NCBI RefSeq assembly: GCF_030848805.1
Contig: NC_092363.1
Location: 15,594,600-15,658,599 of the forward strand
Reading direction: 5' to 3'
DNA from: Temnothorax longispinosus
Lineage: Eukaryota; Arthropoda; Insecta; Hymenoptera; Formicidae
Length of the DNA stretch: 64,000 bases
Shown here: positions 58,801 through 64,000 of the stretch, in pieces
Numbering within the stretch: position 1 is the stretch's first letter
How the letters are laid out: each line of letters starts with the position of its first letter
The notes under the pieces: generated by a model
Database searches by the model: none
The model's input: only the letters and a program-made list of their open reading frames with translations
Told to the model about the DNA's origin: nothing
Made by a program: the position numbers and the translations under genes

Positions 58801-61800
58801 CACCTCTCGACGAATAACGAAGCGACAGATAGAGTAGGAAGAATCTCATCGCGCGAAGGACGACGTCGCGGGGACCGCGTCAAAGCTGAAAGATAACCGG
58901 ATAAAAGTCGCTTTTGTTCGAGTTTACAAAGATCGGTTACACGCTTGTATACGTGTGCGAGACGAAGATGAGAAAAAAAACCAAGAAAACAGACTGCGCA
59001 GGGTTGAATAAACCGAGATTCTTCGGACGAGAAATGAACTTATACCTATATGTAGCTGAAATCGGAGAACTGAATCTGAATTGATCTGTTTATTTTGAAA
59101 ACGGTGTAAGTTCAGTTTTGAAACACAAATAGAGCTTCGTGAGCTGCGTTATTCTCGGGTAATTTTCAATTTTTAATCCTGAACATATCCTAAGAACGTT
59201 TTTAAAAAACGCGCTTTGTCACCTTCACCGTCATAAAGTTATTGTCATAGTTGGAATAATCTGTATTAGAATCTAATTTGGACTTAATGAGCTGAATTAC
59301 GATGATGTCCCGATAAACTCGCGATATGATAAATTATAATAAAGACAAACTATATGATTCATTATCGGCTCGTCGTTCGTTCAGCACTGCATAACAGTAA
59401 TTACACCAGCGAGCATGAGACACAATTAAAAAACAAAACGCGATGGAGTCGCGGATCGGCAGAGGAAAGACGCGATTTATAATTAATAGGAGTGTATGGT
59501 TGAGCGATGAAGTAAGAGACAGAGAGGGAATCAACCTCCACACACATACGCACGCAGAAGTGTGCGTCAGACGAGGGGAAAAGAACGGAGGAAAAAATGA
59601 CGCGAGTCATCCTACGGAGCATTAGATTGAGCTTGATTACGAGTAATTATTCCTGCGGTTCAGTTTCGTACGTCCTTATAACGTTCCGTAACGAGGCCGG
59701 CGATCTTTGATCACCGCCAAGATCGAGATGTATATCGTCGGTACGCGACTGCGTGCCGACCTTAAAGATCGATTATCGTGTCCGCGCGTCCCGATCTTCG
59801 CTCCTTTTGGGAAAGGTCACTATCGATCGCATGCGCGATCATCACGAGTGTCTCGATCGAAACCGCCCCTTCTCGCCTTTTTTTCATGATTGATTCTTAT
59901 TTCTGATTATTGCTCCTTCGCCAGATCAATTATCGTATCGTCATCGACCGAATCGTGCGAAGCAGCCTTTCTTTTGGCTACTGACATTTAGTATATATAT
60001 ATTTGATGGCGGATTTGCAAGAAGTGAACGTTTGCGGAAAAAAGATCGGCAATCGCCTTCGGTGATTTCGACATTCTCTTCCCCTCCTCTCCGCCTAGTC
60101 CTCTCTTCGTTCGCATATCCCGGGGCGACGCGCGATGAATAACGAACTTCTTTTCCACGCCTCCGAAATGCTGGTGATTAGCCATGAAATATCGATTTTC
60201 GGATACGAAGAAATTACCAGGCTACATCCTCGGCGGCAGAAATGGAGCGCGAAGCGATTGTGCTCGATACATGCATCTCAGAAACGCGACGAAACATTGA
60301 CTCGAGTATTAATTATATATTGTGTAAATGGTAGTTATCAAAGATACCGTAATGAGAAGCGTTTGCTGACGTTACGTTCCGTGAACGTACCTCCGTTAGT
60401 TTGAACCGTCATTCGACTCCTCTCAAAGTATTCAACAGACGGGAGACACCGTAACACGCGTTCATTCCTCTGCATTCGAAAAAGCGATTATATCTGCGAG
60501 ATGAATTCATACGAACAGAGAACCTATTCGCCAATCTGATAAATCCACTTAGCATGCTTGAAAAAATGTGACATGTCGAACTACTTGACGTTAGTAAATT
60601 GGGCGATACAGTAAATTTTTTGTATATATATATACATATATATATATATTTGGAGTAATTATAAAATACCAGTGGTATATAATAAGTAAGATACAGTTGT
60701 TCAGTCAGACATCCGCGTACGATCATCGAAGTTAAAGAAGATCTATGTAAAATACCGTACTAATCTAATCATACTGTGCGCTTGAAATAGAAGAGAATAA
60801 CGACGTTATGTAGGAACGACGTTAGGACGTTTAAAACCAAGGGCCGATGATCTCTCGAGCGGTCGTCACTCATCGGTAGATCGATTCGCCGAGATTTCAG
60901 CGAGTCGTTCATAGAATACGACAGATCTCGGTTATACACACAGGGCAAATAAACACTTCCAACAAACGTGCGTGACGTCACTTCCGTTTCCTGGTACGGA
61001 CGCGAAACGCGTATTCGAGCTGCGCGCTGTGCCTTTCTCGCGATGGATAACGTCGCCCGTTTTAATCGGTCGTCGTGTGTGAAGAAACAAGAAAATCGAC
61101 GATGATTCGACGTGGAGGGTGCGATAAATATCACTCGGCTCTTTTATGGCCGAGAGTCGATCGCGCAATTATTTCGCTGCTGCAATTTCGAATTAAAAAT
61201 TAAACGTACGTTGTACGTTGTACCCAAAGTATATTTAACGTTATTTACTCGTTATCGATGCCTACCGCAACGCCTCGGCGATCGTAATGATTTAATTTAT
61301 ATACCGTCATGCGCGTTAACTCCGTCGCATTGCTATGTATTATACCTAATTAATCTCTTAATTTTATTGCTATACGTACTTTCAAAATTCGATTGGAATT
61401 TGTGCTCAGCAAGTTCTTGTGGAAAATTTCTGATCGACAAAATTATCTGTGATACAGCGAAATTATATAGCAATGGACTCTAAATAAATTCCATCTAAAT
61501 ATTCCCTTAGATATTTAAATATTTAAATTTATTTATATTTACGATAAAGAAGTTAGGAATAAAAAATTGAAGAAACAATATGTATCTCGCATGCATTTCA
61601 CGAAGGAGTGAATTCTCGTTTCAAGATATCCAGCAACGATCCTCGTGATTGCGTTCAGGAACCGCTCAAGGTCGTGGCTGAAAAACCTCCCTGGATATTA
61701 CACGGGTTAACCAAGATATACAGATATACGTCCGTAGGATATTCAAAAACCGCCTCGCACGCGTGGATCGGCATGACGGATCGGTGGCCTCTTGTGATGA

Positions 61801-63495
61801 ATCGCTCCGTTATAATTCCCGACTTGGACCGATGATGAATTCGCCCCCTCTTTTCGTACCATCGTCCGTACCTCCTACTTTGGCTCAACAGCGCGACCCC
61901 CTTCTTCGATTTTAAGATCTTTCATGGATTAACGTAATTTCTGACATGACCGTCATGACCAGAAATTGCGTATCACGAATACTCGACTATGAAGAACGAT
62001 AAAAGACGGCATTTCTCACAGTGGGATACCCGAGATTTTTACGCAATATATGCTGGAACACATTAGTGCTACCATATAGAGCGCCCTGCTTCTCGGGAAT
62101 CATTCATTCTGAGCAAGAAACAGCATGCATTTACAGTTTTAGAGATGTATCGATAATTAGAACGTAAAATTAAAAGAATACATACGAGATAAATTATAGC
62201 AGAAACTAATCAACATTAATGAAACTGGCCATTACAGACATAAAAATTTTTTGTGATCGATTCTATGACCGATTCTATCAAACGGTAGGTAGTTCTCGCG
62301 ATCGTTAAGCAGAAACCTATATGAGCAAGGCAACTACTCATTTTCCTCGTTGTTTTCGTGGCCGCATGCTTCACGGCCTTGATCCCAGTCTCTCCGACAT
62401 TCTCTCCGGCATTACCGTCGTAATTCGCGATACGACACAATAACTACCGTACGAAAGTATAATCTCATTTCAGAAGTACACAAAGAGAGAAACCAGAACC
62501 AGTTTCGATCGACGCGACCGAGCGAGCGCGCGCGTATCGTCGACGGACCTAATCAATTAGTCACTTCGCTTGGCTGCGCGAGTCATTTCGATCGTAATTT
62601 GCTTGCTAGCATAATAAACCTCCGCGTACCCCCTTCATCCTCCGTCAATCTCCGGAGCTGTCTCCTCGCCTCGTCTCGCCGCGTCTCGTCTCGCCCCTCG
62701 CCCTCGCCCCGCTTCGTCTCCCCCCGGTTTGCCACAACTCTGCCTTCTGCTTATAAAGAGAAACGGCGGTATTTACAAGCGGTCCTGCTAGGCCTGGAAT
62801 TCGATTTGTTTAAAAATCTATCCGGCACGTAGAACGACGCCCGCGAGTAACAATTCAAGAGACGATCCTCAAACACGAGGGACGCCGCGCCGCGCCGAGT
62901 CTCTCTCTTCTTTGTCGATATGTTAAGACGGACCGCGTCTTCGCTGGCACTGACGACGATCGACGGACCCCAGACGTGCCACGCGAACGTCATTCCGTAT
63001 CTACTCATCGCGGACGCAGAAATTATAAGTATCGCATTCCACGACGACGACATACACAAATAATATGGAGACGCATACAGTCGAGTGTGCGATCGGAAAT
63101 CGCTTCATATAATAAATAAGAGGTAAAAAATAAAATAATAAAATAACATGAGAAAAAATATATTAAATGTGCACATAAGAAAGTAAAATTGTGTTGACTT
63201 GATAGAAGTCTCTATATGTTGTTTCGTTTTTTTGACTTTACTACACGAACATAACCATAACGTGACAATGCAGATTTTGTTTTTTCGTATCCTTTAGAAA
63301 AAATGCATAAATTACAAGTGCTACCGAGTGCGTTCGAAATTACGGTACGCGTGAGTCTGACCGGCTCGAGACGAGAGAAAGGGCACGAAAGAAGGATCGC
63401 GGGGGGAGGCAAATTCGTAACGAATTCTTTTGTTTCGAGCACCCCGCAAAACGAGCAACTCGAGAGAAAACGATTTCAGACTGCTACCCGACGGT

Positions 63496-63535
63496 GGTGA
63501 GCCGCGGAGAGCCACGGTGAGCCGCGGAGAGACGA
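63496..63535. repeat. Two-copy 20-bp tandem repeat
   Basis: GGTGAGCCGCGGAGAG followed by CCAC, then again GGTGAGCCGCGGAGAG followed by ACGA. Exact over 16 bases per copy; G-rich. Confidence 0.7.
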
Positions 63536-63681
63536 GGAAAGAGAGCAAAGAGGCCGTTCGCGTCTGCGAAACCTTTTCTGCAGCCATGTATGCAGCCTCC
63601 GCGAGAGTCGCAAACCTGGTACACCTATGCAAGCGGGCCCACATGCGTGTAAAATTCGCGATAGTGTGAGCACCGACGAAA

Positions 63682-63702
63682 CGCACGCGCGCGCGCGCAC
63701 GC
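63682..63702. repeat. CG/CA alternating tract
   Basis: ACGCACGCGCGCGCGCGCACGCG, an alternating purine-pyrimidine tract that could adopt Z-DNA. Similar to the one at 33,935-33,953. Confidence 0.8.
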
Positions 63703-64000
63703 GGGAATATAAGGTTTTATTTTCGAAATTTATGATTGTCAATAAATTTTAAAAGCGTTCCGTCTGGAGCCCTAAGGGCTGGCAAGGCTGGCCAAACCGA
63801 AAGCAGTCGTCGGGAGAGGGCCAGATTCCCTCTTTCTCTTTTTCGCCTTCTCTTCCTTTCTTTCTTTCTCTTCGTCCATCTCGCTTCCTTCTTTCTTTTC
63901 CGTTTCTCTTCTTTCCTCGTTTCTTTCTTCCTCATCCACATTTCTTTCCTCTATCCTCCTCCCGCTACCTCGTTCCCTTCTTCAAGTTCTCTACCTATAT

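Larger units (their letters stand above)
58801..64000. other. Non-coding DNA, no gene recognised
   Basis: Alternating AT-rich DNA and CpG islands (59,640-59,870; 60,830-61,160; 62,480-63,010; 63,300-63,700). A TATA/TACATA run lies at 60,622-60,650. A CTCG-rich degenerate run (CTCGTCTCGCC units) lies at 62,660-62,715. The right end is a polypyrimidine tract (63,825-63,960). None of the ORFs has a recognisable domain. Confidence 0.4.

Overview
The window is eukaryotic nuclear DNA from an insect, most probably an aculeate hymenopteran such as an ant. The reasons are split genes with short GT-AG introns, a (CCTAA)n/(TTAGG)n interstitial run matching the arthropod telomere unit, a hyaluronidase of the type found in bee, wasp and ant venom, many CpG-rich blocks inside otherwise AT-rich DNA, and numerous short foldback DNA transposons. 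The ant assignment is an inference; the insect assignment is firm.

Three protein genes can be reconstructed, all on the minus strand in the first 19 kb. (1) A glycoside hydrolase family 56 hyaluronidase (3310-5108, four exons if an 81-nt in-frame intron is spliced out). (2) Glycylpeptide N-tetradecanoyltransferase, NMT (8817-11168, seven exons, a complete 470-residue protein). (3) A Ly6/uPAR three-finger protein (14826-18677, five small exons, 191 residues), whose exons are too short to stand out as ORFs and were found by joining splice sites in phase. They do not form an obvious pathway: NMT is a housekeeping lipid-modification enzyme, the hyaluronidase is probably secreted, and the Ly6 protein is probably a surface or secreted signalling modulator.

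Layout: 1-3.3 kb is non-coding, with a GC-rich promoter- or 5'UTR-like block at 1.9-3.0 kb. 3.3-5.2 kb is the hyaluronidase gene, with telomere-like DNA in an intron. 5.2-8.8 kb is AT-rich intergenic DNA with one MITE. 8.8-11.2 kb is NMT. 11,569-12,068 is an assembly gap of exactly 500 N, flanked on its right by degenerate tandem repeats. 12.1-14.3 kb is intergenic with a weak spliced-ORF candidate. 14.3-18.7 kb is the Ly6 gene, whose long intron holds a TTAA-flanked palindrome and a Tc1-like element with a broken transposase tail.

From 18.7 to 64 kb (about 45 kb) I find no recognisable gene. This could be intergenic DNA or long introns and 5'UTR exons of a gene that extends beyond the window. 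It holds a short piggyBac-like cysteine motif, a diverged ~330-bp tandem array, a ~1.07-kb foldback element, another MITE, several TC/GA, TA, CTT and CG microsatellites, GC-rich promoter-like islands, and a few weak exon candidates bounded by good splice sites. I see no rRNA, tRNA, CRISPR or prokaryotic feature.
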